Source: Bacillus sp. FSL H8-0547
GTDB lineage: Bacteria > Bacillota > Bacilli > Bacillales > Bacillaceae
Direction of reading: 5' to 3'
Assembly (NCBI GenBank): GCA_038002745.1
Contig: JBBODD010000001.1
Location: forward strand, 3,348,001-3,412,000
Length of the DNA stretch: 64,000 bases
In this document: positions 55,555 through 64,000 of the stretch, piece by piece
Layout: the number at the start of each line of letters is the position of its first letter
How positions within the stretch are numbered: the first letter of the stretch is position 1
The notes under the pieces: generated by a model
The model's database searches: none
What the model was told of the DNA's origin: nothing
The model's input: the letters and a program-made list of their open reading frames with translations, nothing else
Program-made: the position numbers and the translations under genes

Positions 55555-55581
55555 TATCTTATGCAGGGCGCATTGATGTGT
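55555..55581 (-). promoter_or_regulatory. candidate sigma-K promoter of the YjcZ-type gene
   Basis: On the minus strand CATAAGATA (55563-55555) fits the sigma-K -10 CATANNNTA exactly, and ACAC (55581-55578) stands 14 bp upstream as the -35 (mACm). Confidence 0.55.
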
Positions 55582-55720
55582 ATGGGCGAATATCCCGGTT
55601 CTGGACTTTTTTCTCATTGTTCTCTGAATCACCTAAAATAGTAATGGAGATTGATCACATTATGTTCTATACTAAAGGGTAGTCTGCTTAAGCGGTACAG
55701 AATGAAGTGGTGGGATGAAC

Positions 55721-56464
55721 GTGCAGTACAAAGTGAAAATCGATGCATTTGAAGGGCCGCTGGATCTTCTCCTGCATTTAATCAATACACTTGAGATTGA
55801 TATTTATGATATACCGGTTGCTGAAATAACCGAGCAGTATATGCTCTATATACATACAATGAAAGAACTTCAGCTTGATGTGGCGTCTGAGTATCTGGTA
55901 ATGGCAGCAACGCTTTTGTCCATTAAAAGCGGAATGCTTCTTCCAAAACATGAAGAAGAGCTTGAAGAGGATGACTTTGGGTTTGAACCTGAAGAAGATC
56001 CGCGCGACGAACTGATGAGAAGACTGATTGAATACCGTAAGTACAAAGAAGCTGCAGATGATTTAAGACACATGGAAGAAGAACGGTCAAAGGTTTTTAC
56101 AAAGCCGCCCAGTGACCTTAGCGCATATGCCGCTGAGCCTGCTGCAGGATCAGATCCGGTGAATGTCACCATTTATGATATGCTAGGGGCTTTCCAGAAG
56201 ATGATGCGCAGAAAAAAATTGCAGAAGCCACTGCAGACGAAAATCGCCAGACAGGAAATTCCGATTGAGAAGCGGATGGATGAGATACTTGATGAATTCA
56301 GGCGAAATCCCCGCAGACGCAAATTTACCGAGCTGTTTCCCTCAGACCAGAAGGATCATCTAGTGGTAACCTTTCTAGCCATCTTGGAATTGATGAAAAA
56401 CAACAGCATCATGATCGAACAGGAAGAAAATTTTTCAGATATTTATATTCTGGGGAGGGTTTAA
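55721..56464 (+). CDS. scpA: segregation and condensation protein A
   Basis: 247 aa; GTG 55721 is placed 6 nt past GGTGGG, ATG 55715 touches it. Kleisin that bridges the SMC dimer: N-terminal [21 protein letters not shown], middle acidic linker ([19 protein letters not shown]), C-terminal winged helix ([25 protein letters not shown]). Coupled to scpB four bp on. Confidence 0.95.
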   Translation: MQYKVKIDAFEGPLDLLLHLINTLEIDIYDIPVAEITEQYMLYIHTMKELQLDVASEYLVMAATLLSIKSGMLLPKHEEELEEDDFGFEPEEDPRDELMRRLIEYRKYKEAADDLRHMEEERSKVFTKPPSDLSAYAAEPAAGSDPVNVTIYDMLGAFQKMMRRKKLQKPLQTKIARQEIPIEKRMDEILDEFRRNPRRRKFTELFPSDQKDHLVVTFLAILELMKNNSIMIEQEENFSDIYILGRV

Positions 56465-56468
56465 AGCC

Positions 56469-57053
56469 TTGGAGAAATGGAAATCCATTATGGAAGCCCT
56501 GCTGTTTGCTGCAGGTGATGAGGGGCTTTCAAAGAAACAGCTCACAGCCGTGCTTGAGATTGAAGAAGAGGTTGTAGCAGAAGCAATAGAAGAACTTCAA
56601 AAAGAGTATAAGAAAAAGCAGCGGGGCATTGAATTGATTGAAGTCGCAGGTGTTTATCAGCTGACAACGAAGAAAAAGCATGCCGCTTATTTAAAGAAAC
56701 TGGTTGAAACACCAAACCACAGCTCCCTGTCACAGGCAGCCCTTGAAATTCTTGCAATCGTAGCCTACAGACAGCCGATTACAAGAGCTGAAATTGAAGA
56801 GATAAGAGGAGTCAAGTCCGAGCGGCCCCTTCAGACACTCACAGCCAAGGTTCTTGTGAAAGAAGTCGGACGGGCGGAAGGAACAGGACGGGCCATTCTC
56901 TATGGAACGACCAAGGAATTTCTCGAGCATTTCGGCCTGAAGAACATTAAGGAGCTTCCTCCACTTCCCGAAAAAGAAGACGACGAGGCCTTCGGAGAAG
57001 AAGCAGATCTCTTTTTTGAAAATTTCAATCAGACATTTGAAGAAATCAAATAA
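56469..57053 (+). CDS. scpB: segregation and condensation protein B
   Basis: 194 aa, TTG start with GGGAGGG about 10 nt ahead. Two winged-helix domains: [22 protein letters not shown], then [20 protein letters not shown] and [20 protein letters not shown], with [19 protein letters not shown]. Acidic tail [16 protein letters not shown]. Forms the SMC-ScpAB condensin with ScpA. Confidence 0.95.
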   Translation: MEKWKSIMEALLFAAGDEGLSKKQLTAVLEIEEEVVAEAIEELQKEYKKKQRGIELIEVAGVYQLTTKKKHAAYLKKLVETPNHSSLSQAALEILAIVAYRQPITRAEIEEIRGVKSERPLQTLTAKVLVKEVGRAEGTGRAILYGTTKEFLEHFGLKNIKELPPLPEKEDDEAFGEEADLFFENFNQTFEEIK

Positions 57054-57096
57054 TTTACACAATTGAAGCAGAACCTGTGGTAAAATAGGGTACAAC

Positions 57097-57127
57097 GGAA
57101 CAAAGGACACTCTTTGTTCCTTTTTTT
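57097..57127 (+). terminator. strong terminator/attenuator between scpB and the 135-aa gene
   Basis: GGAACAAAG pairs perfectly with CTTTGTTCC around GACACT, then TTTTTTT. Its T-run ends 25 bp before the next start codon, too close for a promoter in between. TAAAAT (57080-57085) upstream suggests a promoter whose transcript meets this hairpin first. Confidence 0.88.
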
Positions 57128-57152
57128 GAATCTAAATCAGGAGGGCAATCAG

Positions 57153-57560
57153 GTGTACATAACCATGTGCAGAGGCTATGAGTTAGAAAAAGAGATGCCG
57201 AATACATCCGAGGATTTTTTTAACCGCTCTGAAATCACGATTGTCACAGGTAAAACCGAAAAAACGTTTCACGTCCTGTATGTCAGGTACTTTGAAGAGG
57301 TGTTTGCCGGTCAAAACCCTGCCCTTTTCAAAGATGCAACAATAAAGGATGTGTTGGCGTTAATTTGCATTATTCAAAATGAATCGCTCTTAAAGCGGAA
57401 ACGATTTTATGTAAATGAGCAGGATGTTTTCCTCAAGTACTTGGATGGAATCAATCTTCAGCAGGCCCTGGAGATTCCGGCTCACGTAAAAGAGCATGGC
57501 AGGATCAGCCTCTTGGATGCTGCTGAAAAAATAAAAATGACAGTACATAAAGAAATCTAA
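57153..57560 (+). CDS. unrecognised 135-aa protein between scpB and ypuI
   Basis: GTG start at 57153 behind AGGAGGGC; extension to a TTG at 57114 would run through the terminator T-run. Begins VYITMCRGYELEKEMPNTSE, soluble, mixed alpha/beta, ending LLDAAEKIKMTVHKEI. I do not recognise the family. Middle part FHVLYVRYFEEVFAGQNPAL and LLKRKRFYVNEQDVFLKYLD look ordered. Sixteen bp before ypuI and probably co-transcribed with it. Reading frame well supported by the ribosome site. Confidence 0.7.
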   Translation: MYITMCRGYELEKEMPNTSEDFFNRSEITIVTGKTEKTFHVLYVRYFEEVFAGQNPALFKDATIKDVLALICIIQNESLLKRKRFYVNEQDVFLKYLDGINLQQALEIPAHVKEHGRISLLDAAEKIKMTVHKEI

Positions 57561-57575
57561 ACAAACGGAAGGGAA

Positions 57576-58076
57576 GTGTCTCAAGTGGGAAATGCCATTG
57601 TAAAAGCACAAACAGAACAAGTGGAACGTTTTTTGGGGAATGTCGTAAATGAGCTGAATACGTTTTTAAACCATGCGACAATCTCATCCTTTTTAAACGA
57701 GGAAGCGGGAGGAGAAGAGGAGTATTATGAAGATCTTTTCCGCAATCTGAGAAGGCTGTCCGTTTACTGCGAGGAAGGGCTTGAAGCGTGCAGAATTGTG
57801 CTTCAGAATGAGCCTTTCAGGAAGCCTGCTGCCGAAAAGGCGCTTTATAAAATATATCATCAGTGCATTGAAGAGTTTTATAATCCGAAAAATGATGTGT
57901 GGTATGAAGACAGCAGGTCCGCCTATACAGGCAAAAACGCCATCAAATACCGCCATGCTGCACCGGCAACCCTTCAAACGATGATTGCTTCACTCGAAAG
58001 CGGCTTTCAGGAAATCCGCGAAGAGCTTGAATACTACGAAACCGATTACCGTACAAAAATGATTCAATCCAAATAA
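57576..58076 (+). CDS. ypuI: YpuI (DUF3907)
   Basis: 166 aa from GTG 57576, or 163 aa from GTG 57585 (VGNAIVKAQTEQVERFL); the Shine-Dalgarno GGAAGGG is 2 nt from the first and 11 nt from the second, so the start is unsettled. All-helical soluble protein: LRRLSVYCEEGLEACRIVL, YHQCIEEFYNPKNDVWYED. B. subtilis ypuI lies in the same spot after scpB. Function unknown. Confidence 0.85.
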   Translation: MSQVGNAIVKAQTEQVERFLGNVVNELNTFLNHATISSFLNEEAGGEEEYYEDLFRNLRRLSVYCEEGLEACRIVLQNEPFRKPAAEKALYKIYHQCIEEFYNPKNDVWYEDSRSAYTGKNAIKYRHAAPATLQTMIASLESGFQEIREELEYYETDYRTKMIQSK

Positions 58077-58084
58077 ACGATGTG

Positions 58085-58113
58085 AACAGCTGTCCAGTGG
58101 GCAGCTGTTTTTT
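58085..58113 (+). terminator. ypuI terminator
   Basis: AACAGCTG pairs with CAGCTGTT across TCCAGTGGG, then TTTTT. Confidence 0.9.
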
Positions 58114-58129
58114 TGGTTTGCGGTATTGT

Positions 58130-58395
58130 TATGAGGTGCGGGCACGGTAATCGCACCCTCGGAAACCGAAAAACGATTTGGGAGGGTAAGCAACGTGGCA
58201 AATCGTACCCTCGGAAACCGAAAAACGATTTGAGAGGGTAAGCAACGTCCTGAATCGTACCCTCGGTAACTGAGAAACGATCTGCGAGGGTAAGCAACGT
58301 CGTGAATTGTACCCTCGGAAACCGAAAAACGATTTGAGAGGGTAAGCAATGTGGCGACTCGTACCCTCCCAAGCTGTAATTCGATTTCAGAGGAC
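58130..58395. repeat. array E: five- to six-unit 52-bp palindromic tandem repeat
   Basis: GAGGGTAAGC occurs at 58182, 58234, 58286 and 58338, with decayed units at about 58130 and 58390; steps are 52 bp. GAGGGTA faces TACCCTC across about 17 nt (AGCAACGTNNNNAATCG), and the spacer is CGGAAACCGAAAAACGATTT, itself containing a short CGGAAACCG dyad. Lies between the ypuI terminator and the dacB promoter. Confidence 0.92.
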
Positions 58396-58449
58396 AAGCA
58401 TCAAACTTCAGAATCACAACACTTTTCATCCAAAAGAAGAAATTATTCC

Positions 58450-58478
58450 TTCATAACCTTTGTCCACCTGCATAAACT
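58450..58478 (+). promoter_or_regulatory. sigma-E promoter of dacB-spmAB
   Basis: TTCATAACC (-35 region, 58450-58458) and CATAAACT (58471-58478) agree with GTCATATT and CATACAMT (seven of eight in the -10), at about 13-bp spacing. B. subtilis dacB-spmA-spmB is sigma-E dependent. Confidence 0.65.
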
Positions 58479-58499
58479 TGTACAAAACGATCAAAGGAC

Positions 58500-59660
58500 G
58501 TGGGGGCTGTGCGGCAATGGAAACAGATCGCAGTGACCGCACTTGTTTGCCTTTTGCTTATTTCGGGTCTGCCGCATAAGGCTGATGCGATGGGCGTCAG
58601 TGCAAGAAGTGCTGTACTGCTTGAACAGGAATCAGGAAGAATCCTTTTTGAAAAAGATGCCCATACAAAACGGAGGATTGCGAGCATTACTAAAATTATG
58701 ACGGCCATTCTTGCGATTGAATCCGGGAAGATGGATGAAAAAGCAACGGTCAGCAATCGAGCGATACATACTGAAGGGTCGGCGGTCTACCTTCAGGAGG
58801 GTGAGAAGATTAAGCTTGAGGACCTTGTGTACGGCCTGATGCTCCGTTCCGGAAATGATGCGGCTGTCGCCATAGCAGAGCATGTCGGGGGAAGTGTTGA
58901 AGGGTTTGTCCATATGATGAACCAGAAGGCAGCGGAAATCGGCATGATGAATACGGAGTTTGCGAATCCGCATGGTCTGGATGATCATGAAAATCATTAT
59001 TCAACTGCCTATGATATGGCGATCCTGACAAGGTATGCCATGGAAAACCCGATGTATCAGAAAATATCAGGAACTAAGGTGCACCGTGCCCCTAATCCGA
59101 ATGAGCAGTGGGACCGGGTGTGGAGAAATAAAAATAAACTGCTGACAAGTCTTTATGAGTACAGCACCGGCGGGAAAACGGGGTATACGAAACGGGCGAA
59201 GCGGACGCTTGTGTCAACTGCTTCTAAAGAGGGCATGAACCTTGTGGCTGTTACGATTGATGCTTCTGATGACTGGAATGATCATATTGCCATGTTCAAT
59301 ATGGCATACAGAGATTATGATCTTTTTAAAGTGAAAGAGTCTGGAACGCTGAAAGATATTCAGGAGAAAATCTATAAGAACCGGCTGTTCATCAAAAGAG
59401 ATGTGTACTATCCGCTGAACGATGAGGAGGAGGATGAAATCAGAATCGACATCACGCTCATCAAACCGGATAAAAAATGGGATAAGCCGGAAGATGTGCC
59501 GAATGTCGTCGGGAAAATGTCCGTTATTGTAGAAGATGAACGTGTCGATGAGGTGCCCATTTACTATGATAATGGCCTGACCAACAAACCGAATGCCCCT
59601 CTTTGGGAAAAATTCCGGAAGCTATTCTTTATCGGAGCGGGCTACAGCGGACATGATTAA
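58500..59660 (+). CDS. dacB: spore cortex D-alanyl-D-alanine carboxypeptidase DacB (PBP5*)
   Basis: 386 aa from GTG 58500; GTG 58509 is an alternative (AAAGGA ahead). Signal peptide ends near ADA-MG (about residue 30). Motifs S62-I-T-K65, S116-G-N, and K-T-G-Y in GGKTGYTKRAK. Trims peptide cross-links in spore cortex under mother-cell control. The 3' end overlaps spmA by 8 bp, giving the classic dacB-spmA-spmB operon. Confidence 0.94.
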   Translation: MGAVRQWKQIAVTALVCLLLISGLPHKADAMGVSARSAVLLEQESGRILFEKDAHTKRRIASITKIMTAILAIESGKMDEKATVSNRAIHTEGSAVYLQEGEKIKLEDLVYGLMLRSGNDAAVAIAEHVGGSVEGFVHMMNQKAAEIGMMNTEFANPHGLDDHENHYSTAYDMAILTRYAMENPMYQKISGTKVHRAPNPNEQWDRVWRNKNKLLTSLYEYSTGGKTGYTKRAKRTLVSTASKEGMNLVAVTIDASDDWNDHIAMFNMAYRDYDLFKVKESGTLKDIQEKIYKNRLFIKRDVYYPLNDEEEDEIRIDITLIKPDKKWDKPEDVPNVVGKMSVIVEDERVDEVPIYYDNGLTNKPNAPLWEKFRKLFFIGAGYSGHD

Positions 59661-60246
59661 CATCATATGGGTGGGGCTGACCGTCATCGGAATAGTGTTT
59701 GCCATGGTGAACGGCACGATGGAAGAAGTGAACGCTGCGGTTTTTAAAGGGGCAAAAGACGCTGTTACCATCAGCATCGGCTTGATCAGTGTGCTTGTGT
59801 TCTGGCTTGGTCTGATGAAGGTGGCGGAAAAAGCCGGACTGCTTGAAAAATTGAGCAATTTGTTTAAGCCGCTTGTTAAAAGACTCTTTCCGGAGATTCC
59901 TCCTGAACACCCGGCAATGGGCTACATTCTGTCGAACATGATGGCGAACCTTTTCGGACTCGGCAATGCAGCCACACCTCTTGGCATTAAAGCGATGGAA
60001 CAGATGAAAAAGCTGAATGGGAATAAACCTGATGCAAGCAGGTCGATGATTACGTTTCTCGCGCTGAACACATCAAGCATTACGCTGATTCCAACGACTG
60101 TCATTGCGGTGAGGATGACATACGGGTCAAAGTCACCCACTGATATTGTTGGGCCGACACTGCTTGCAACCATTATTTCCGCCATTGGCGCCATTCTGAT
60201 AGACCGCTATTTCTACCATAGAAGAATGCGGAAGGAGAGGAGATAG
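59653..60246 (+). CDS. spmA: spore maturation protein A
   Basis: 197 aa from ATG 59653 inside the end of dacB; the open frame from 59593 is out of register with any site. Membrane protein with a Gate domain: LISVLVFWLGLMKVAEKAGL, MANLFGLGNAATPLGIKAME, FLALNTSSITLIPTTVIAVR. Needed with SpmB for spore-core dehydration; transported ligand unknown. Confidence 0.93.
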   Translation: MINIIWVGLTVIGIVFAMVNGTMEEVNAAVFKGAKDAVTISIGLISVLVFWLGLMKVAEKAGLLEKLSNLFKPLVKRLFPEIPPEHPAMGYILSNMMANLFGLGNAATPLGIKAMEQMKKLNGNKPDASRSMITFLALNTSSITLIPTTVIAVRMTYGSKSPTDIVGPTLLATIISAIGAILIDRYFYHRRMRKERR

Positions 60247-60248
60247 GA

Positions 60249-60776
60249 ATGGGGCTTGTCAGCATCATATCTCTATGGATGATTCCCCTGATGATCGGGT
60301 TCATTCTTGTTTACGGCACGTTTAAGAAAGTGCCGACCTATGAAACGTTTGTTGAAGGCGGCAAGGAAGGAATTGAAATTGCCTTTTCTATTATTCCTTA
60401 TTTAGTGGGAATGCTCGTAGCCATCACCATTTTTCGCGCATCTGGTGCGCTTGAATTTTTCGTCGGGATGATGAAACCCGCACTGGATGCAATCGGTGTG
60501 CCGAGTGAAATTGTACCGCTCGCTTTTATCCGGCCGATTTCAGGGACTGCCGCTCTTGGCATGACGACAGATTTGATTGCAGCCTACGGACCGGATTCTT
60601 TTATCGGAAGGCTGGCTGCCGTCATGCAGGGAAGCACGGATACAACGCTCTACATCCTGACGGTTTACTTCGGGGCGGTCGGTGTGAAAAAAATGGGGGA
60701 TGCGCTGAAAGTGGGGCTCCTCGCAGACTTGCTGGGGATTGCGGCTGCTATCTTTATTGTGATGCTTGCTTTTTAA
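60249..60776 (+). CDS. spmB: spore maturation protein B
   Basis: 175 aa, GGAGAGGAGATAGG before ATG. Gate-domain membrane protein paralogous to SpmA: FVEGGKEGIEIAFSIIPYLV, RPISGTAALGMTTDLIAAYG, GSTDTTLYILTVYFGAVG. Partner of SpmA. A terminator hairpin follows. Confidence 0.94.
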   Translation: MGLVSIISLWMIPLMIGFILVYGTFKKVPTYETFVEGGKEGIEIAFSIIPYLVGMLVAITIFRASGALEFFVGMMKPALDAIGVPSEIVPLAFIRPISGTAALGMTTDLIAAYGPDSFIGRLAAVMQGSTDTTLYILTVYFGAVGVKKMGDALKVGLLADLLGIAAAIFIVMLAF

Positions 60777-60789
60777 TGGCATAGAATAC

Positions 60790-60818
60790 AAGTCTTCCTC
60801 ATCCGGAAGGCTTTTTTA
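60790..60818 (+). terminator. dacB-spmAB terminator
   Basis: AGTCTTCC pairs with GGAAGGCT across TCATCC, then TTTTT. Confidence 0.85.
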
Positions 60819-60950
60819 TATGCCTGTTTCGGCAGTTATGAAGATTTTTGAGCAGGCGCATCATTTTTGTGAGATAATAAGGCTTCGTGCATGCCACGAG
60901 AACTTGTCTAATCAAATTTTTAGCAGTAAGATGTTAACGAGGTGAAAAGA

Positions 60951-61676
60951 ATGGAACGTTTGCAAAAAGTGATAGCTCACGCAGGCCTTGCATCAAGAAG
61001 GAAAGCGGAAGAGCTTATATTAGAAGGAAAAGTTACAGTGAATGGCAAAACCGTCCGGGAGCTTGGGATAAAAGTATCCGGAAATGACCGTGTTGAGGTT
61101 GCCGGAGTTCCTGTTGAAAAAGAAGAACCTGTGTATTTTATTCTTTACAAACCGCGCGGAGTGGTCTCGACTGCTTCTGACGATAAAGGAAGAAAAACGG
61201 TGACAGATTTCTTCCAGCATATTAAAGAGCGCATCTATCCCGTTGGAAGGCTTGATTATGATACGTCCGGCCTTGTCATCATGACTAATGACGGCGAATT
61301 TGCCAATTTGATGATGCACCCCAAGAGCGAAGTTGAAAAAACCTATGTGGCAAAAATCAAAGGCATTCCTCCGCGTGAAACGCTGAGATCGCTTGAAAAA
61401 GGAATCATGCTTGAAGACGGGAAAACGGCCCCTGCAAAGGTGAAGTTTGTATCTCTTGATAAAAAGAAGCAGACAAGCATTGTGGAACTGACCATCCATG
61501 AAGGCAGAAACAGACAGGTGCGCCGCATGTTTGAAGCGATCGGACACCCTGTTCTAAAGCTTAAGCGCGAAACATACGGCTTCCTTGACCTGAAGGGACT
61601 GAAAACAGGCGATGCCCGCGAGCTTTCCCCGCATGAGGTGAAACAGCTCAGATCCCTTGCCAAATTTGGAAAGTAA
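60951..61676 (+). CDS. rluB: 23S rRNA pseudouridine synthase RluB
   Basis: 241 aa from ATG 60951 behind GAGGTGA; GTG 60942 overlaps it. S4 domain (about 1-60: VIAHAGLASRRKAEELILEG) then RsuA/RluB catalytic domain with the Asp in YPVGRLDYDTSGLVIMTNDG and the late EGRNRQVRRMFEAIGHPVLK. Modifies 23S rRNA (U2605 in E. coli numbering, inferred from family). Lies between spmB and resA as in B. subtilis. Confidence 0.95.
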   Translation: MERLQKVIAHAGLASRRKAEELILEGKVTVNGKTVRELGIKVSGNDRVEVAGVPVEKEEPVYFILYKPRGVVSTASDDKGRKTVTDFFQHIKERIYPVGRLDYDTSGLVIMTNDGEFANLMMHPKSEVEKTYVAKIKGIPPRETLRSLEKGIMLEDGKTAPAKVKFVSLDKKKQTSIVELTIHEGRNRQVRRMFEAIGHPVLKLKRETYGFLDLKGLKTGDARELSPHEVKQLRSLAKFGK

Positions 61677-61776
61677 GCGCCTTAATTTTCACATAAACTT
61701 CAAATTATCAGGAAAATGTTCCAAAAAAACAGTGATATAATGAGTTGAAATGTATGAGGATATGGGAGAGTTTTCA

Positions 61777-62301
61777 ATGAAGAAAAAAAGACGTCTGATC
61801 ATGAGATCCATTATCCTCGCCCTGCTTGCCGGGGCGCTGGGATATACGTTATACACAAATTTTTTCTCAAGCAAAGAAAAGGTGAAGGTTGGCAGCGAGG
61901 CGCCTGATTTCGTATTAACAGACCTGAAAGGGGAAAAGCACCAGCTTTCTGATTACAAAGGAAAAGGTGTTTTTCTGAATTTCTGGGGAACATGGTGCGA
62001 GCCGTGCAAACGCGAGATGCCCTATATGCAGAACCAGTATGATTATTATTCAGACCAGGGCGTTGAAATTCTCGCAGTGAACATTGAAGAATCAAACGTT
62101 GCCGTGCAGAGCTTTATGGAAACATATGATTTATCTTTTCCCGTAGTCCTTGATAAAGACTCACAGGTGCTTGAGGCATATGGAGTTGTCCCGCTTCCGA
62201 CTACATTTCTCATTGACAAAAATGGAGTAGTGAAAGAAATTATCACTGGCCAGATGAATGAGCGGATGGTCAGGGATTATATGGAATCAATCAAGCCGTA
62301 A
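61777..62301 (+). CDS. resA: thiol-disulfide oxidoreductase ResA
   Basis: 174 aa from ATG 61777 (GGGAGAG ahead); a TATAAT box stands at 61736-61741. N-terminal membrane anchor (about 9-28), then a thioredoxin fold facing outward with WGTWC74-E-P-C77. Reduces apocytochrome c haem-binding cysteines. First gene of resABC; cis-Pro loop VPLPTTFLI is present. Confidence 0.95.
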   Translation: MKKKRRLIMRSIILALLAGALGYTLYTNFFSSKEKVKVGSEAPDFVLTDLKGEKHQLSDYKGKGVFLNFWGTWCEPCKREMPYMQNQYDYYSDQGVEILAVNIEESNVAVQSFMETYDLSFPVVLDKDSQVLEAYGVVPLPTTFLIDKNGVVKEIITGQMNERMVRDYMESIKP

Positions 62302-62317
62302 ACGGGGAGTTTTCATC

Positions 62318-63943
62318 ATGAATGAAGTGAAATGCTTATGCGGCCACAGCAATCCGCATGGAACGGTTCTCTGCGAATCCTGCGGCCGTCCTATTCAGGA
62401 AAAGGAGAACGGAAGCAAGCTGCTTGATATGAAGTATGACGGCAGTGCAAGACGGTCCCAGACCTATAAAAGAACCCCGGTCGACAAGATCTGGAATTTC
62501 TTTTCTTCCGTAAAAGTCGGGATTTGGATTATCGTCCTGATTTTAATAGCGTCAGCGATCGGCACCATTCTTCCTCAAGTGATGTACATACCGCCGAATG
62601 TGACGCCTAAAGATTTCTACCGGGAAGAATATGGCGTAATCGGCCAGCTTTATTATCAGCTTGGATTTCATGAACTTTTCAGCTCGTGGTGGTATATTGT
62701 CCTGATCGGGGCACTGGCAGCTTCGCTTGTCATTGCAAGCCTTGACAGATTCGTACCGCTTTACAGGGCGCTGAAAAAGCAGGGCGTCACACGCCATGAA
62801 AGTTTTATGAGAAGACAGCGCCTGTTCAGCGAGACACCGTCTGTCACAGACGCAGATGCGCAGCTGAAAATGGTGAAAGAAAAGCTTGAGAGAAAACGCT
62901 ATCATGTCAGAGAAGAGAACGGCAGCCTTCTGGCTGAAAAAAACCGTTTTTCAAGATGGGGACCCTATGTCAACCACATCGGTCTGATCATCTTTTTGTT
63001 TGGAGCAATGCTCAGGTTCGTGCCGGGCATGTATGTGGATGATGTCTTGTGGATTCGCGAAGGAGAAACAAAGGTCATCCCTGGAACAGACGGCAAGTAT
63101 TTTCTGAAAAGCGATCAGTTCATTATGGAAACCTACCAGAAAGAAAGCGAAGATGAAGTATTTGAAAACGCGATTACTAGAGTAGGAGACGGCAGTGTAG
63201 CCAAAAACTATCAGACAAACGTCACCTTATTTGAACGAAAAGGGGAAGCGCTCGTTGGCGCAGATCCTGAGCTTGAGAAAGTAAAGGATGAGCAGATTAA
63301 AGTAAATCAGCCGTTAAAGCATGATTCGTATGCTCTTTATCAAGTTGACTTCAAACTGAACGAATTAAACAAGATGAAATTCAGTCTGATAGACAAAGAG
63401 ACGGAAGAAAGCTACGGTGAGCTTGCCATTGATCTGCTGGATCCGAAAAAACAGTACGACCTTGGAAATGGCTATAAAGTTGAAGTCGCAAGCTACCTTC
63501 CTGATTTTTATTTCAACAGCGAGGGAGAGCCGGCAACGAAAACAAGAATACCGGATAACCCGGCATTTGTTTTTAAAATGATTTCTCCTGATAAACCTGA
63601 GGGCGAAACGAGTTTTGTTGCGATTCAGCAGACAATTGAGCCGAGTGAAGATAATCAGATGAAGATGAAGTTTGAAGGAGTCGAAACGAAAAACCTTTCT
63701 GCTCTTACGGTAAGAAAAGACAATACCCTCTGGTTCCTTGGACTTGGCGGAGCCATTTTCATGATCGGTGTCACTCAGGGCATGTACTGGAATCACCGCC
63801 GCATTTGGATCAGGCGGAACGGGGATGCCATTCTCCTTGCAGGCCATACCAATAAAAACTGGTACGGCATTAAAAAGGAAATGGAAGCTGTGCTTGAAGG
63901 AACAGTGATTGAAAAGCCGGCTGACCAGTCAGATGAGAAATAA
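62318..63943 (+). CDS. resB: cytochrome c biogenesis protein ResB with N-terminal zinc ribbon
   Basis: 541 aa from ATG 62318 (GGGGAGT ahead); the frame from 62258 overlaps resA without a site. An N-terminal CLCG...CESCG ribbon (about residues 6-24) precedes membrane helices near 77, 130, 225 and 490 and a large extracytoplasmic loop. ResB with ResC forms the haem-delivery system (system II). B. subtilis ResB has the same start pattern. Confidence 0.94.
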   Translation: MNEVKCLCGHSNPHGTVLCESCGRPIQEKENGSKLLDMKYDGSARRSQTYKRTPVDKIWNFFSSVKVGIWIIVLILIASAIGTILPQVMYIPPNVTPKDFYREEYGVIGQLYYQLGFHELFSSWWYIVLIGALAASLVIASLDRFVPLYRALKKQGVTRHESFMRRQRLFSETPSVTDADAQLKMVKEKLERKRYHVREENGSLLAEKNRFSRWGPYVNHIGLIIFLFGAMLRFVPGMYVDDVLWIREGETKVIPGTDGKYFLKSDQFIMETYQKESEDEVFENAITRVGDGSVAKNYQTNVTLFERKGEALVGADPELEKVKDEQIKVNQPLKHDSYALYQVDFKLNELNKMKFSLIDKETEESYGELAIDLLDPKKQYDLGNGYKVEVASYLPDFYFNSEGEPATKTRIPDNPAFVFKMISPDKPEGETSFVAIQQTIEPSEDNQMKMKFEGVETKNLSALTVRKDNTLWFLGLGGAIFMIGVTQGMYWNHRRIWIRRNGDAILLAGHTNKNWYGIKKEMEAVLEGTVIEKPADQSDEK

Positions 63944-63963
63944 AGCGATGAGGAGGAAAAGGT

Positions 63964-64000
63964 GTGGCGGCTTTAAGCAGTAATTTGCTATTTGCAGCAT
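63964..64000 (+). CDS. resC: cytochrome c biogenesis protein ResC (5' end only)
   Basis: Twelve codons visible: GTG GCG GCT..., reading (M)AALSSNLLFAA, after GAGGAGGAAAAG. Cut off by the window end. Identity inferred from place after resB and the start pattern; resC is the haem-handling CcsA-type partner of ResB. Confidence 0.8.
   Translation, partial: MAALSSNLLFAA

Overview
This window is a chromosomal segment of an endospore-forming, low-to-moderate GC Firmicute of the family Bacillaceae, probably close to Metabacillus/Bacillus. Long stretches keep the gene order known from Bacillus subtilis: uvrX/yqjX-yqkB-yqkC-yqkD; yqkE...yqkF-mciZ-nudF-yqxK-spoIIM-fur-yqzK-xerD-deoB-punA-pdp-dacF-spoIIA-spoVA-lysA; then ypuA-ppiB-ribDE(BA)HT-ypuF-scpAB-ypuI-dacB-spmAB-rluB-resABC. 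Nearly every gene has a strong Bacillus-type Shine-Dalgarno sequence. The spore-specific genes carry recognisable sigma-G, sigma-E, sigma-K or sigma-H promoters.

Layout. 0-4.1 kb: a germinant-receptor operon in A-C-B order with a tiny fourth 'D' gene, behind a sigma-G promoter. 4.1-9.5 kb: yqzH, an SOS-controlled Y-family polymerase with its YolD-like partner, Fe-S proteins, yqkC and a membrane-anchored hydrolase. 9.5-14.6 kb: HMG-CoA lyase facing a thiolase plus 3-oxoacid CoA-transferase operon (ketone-body/leucine catabolism). 14.6-20.9 kb: yqkE, then about 6 kb not present in the B. subtilis order (AraC regulator, Fe(II)/2OG dioxygenase, sugar isomerase, a second arginyl-tRNA synthetase under a T-box, a VanZ-like protein). 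The dioxygenase-isomerase cassette is bounded by a second, decayed copy of the yqkE 3' end. 20.9-33.9 kb: yqkF, the 40-aa FtsZ inhibitor mciZ, nudF, an EndoQ-type nuclease, spoIIM, fur, xerD, nucleoside catabolism, dacF and the sigma-F operon. 34.5-41 kb: the seven-gene spoVA operon and lysA. 41-47.2 kb: a second ketone-body operon (GntP-type permease, CoA-transferase, 3-hydroxybutyrate dehydrogenase) with a perfect sigma-54 -24/-12 promoter, three identical-format upstream palindromes, a cre site, and its own PAS-AAA+ activator gene. 47.2-64 kb: ypuA, ppiB, a NERD protein, the FMN-riboswitch rib operon, a DUF309 gene that appears to use a CTG start, condensin subunits scpAB, spore-cortex genes dacB-spmAB, rluB and the cytochrome c biogenesis genes resABC (resC cut by the window end).

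The most unusual signal is in the spaces between genes. Five intergenic regions (6.9, 10.8, 41.0, 49.7 and 58.1 kb) hold tandem arrays with a strict 52- or 53-bp period. Each unit is a short palindrome plus an A/G- or T-rich spacer. Each array has its own sequence, but four of the five share a GGGTA/TACCC core. A two-unit, 53-bp version sits inside a MITE-like element at 24.0 kb, and a 21-bp array lies before spoVA. A separate 122/123-bp composite hairpin repeat forms two further arrays (4.5 and 11.4 kb). These look like a family of locally homogenised, helically phased repeats; I know of no description of them.
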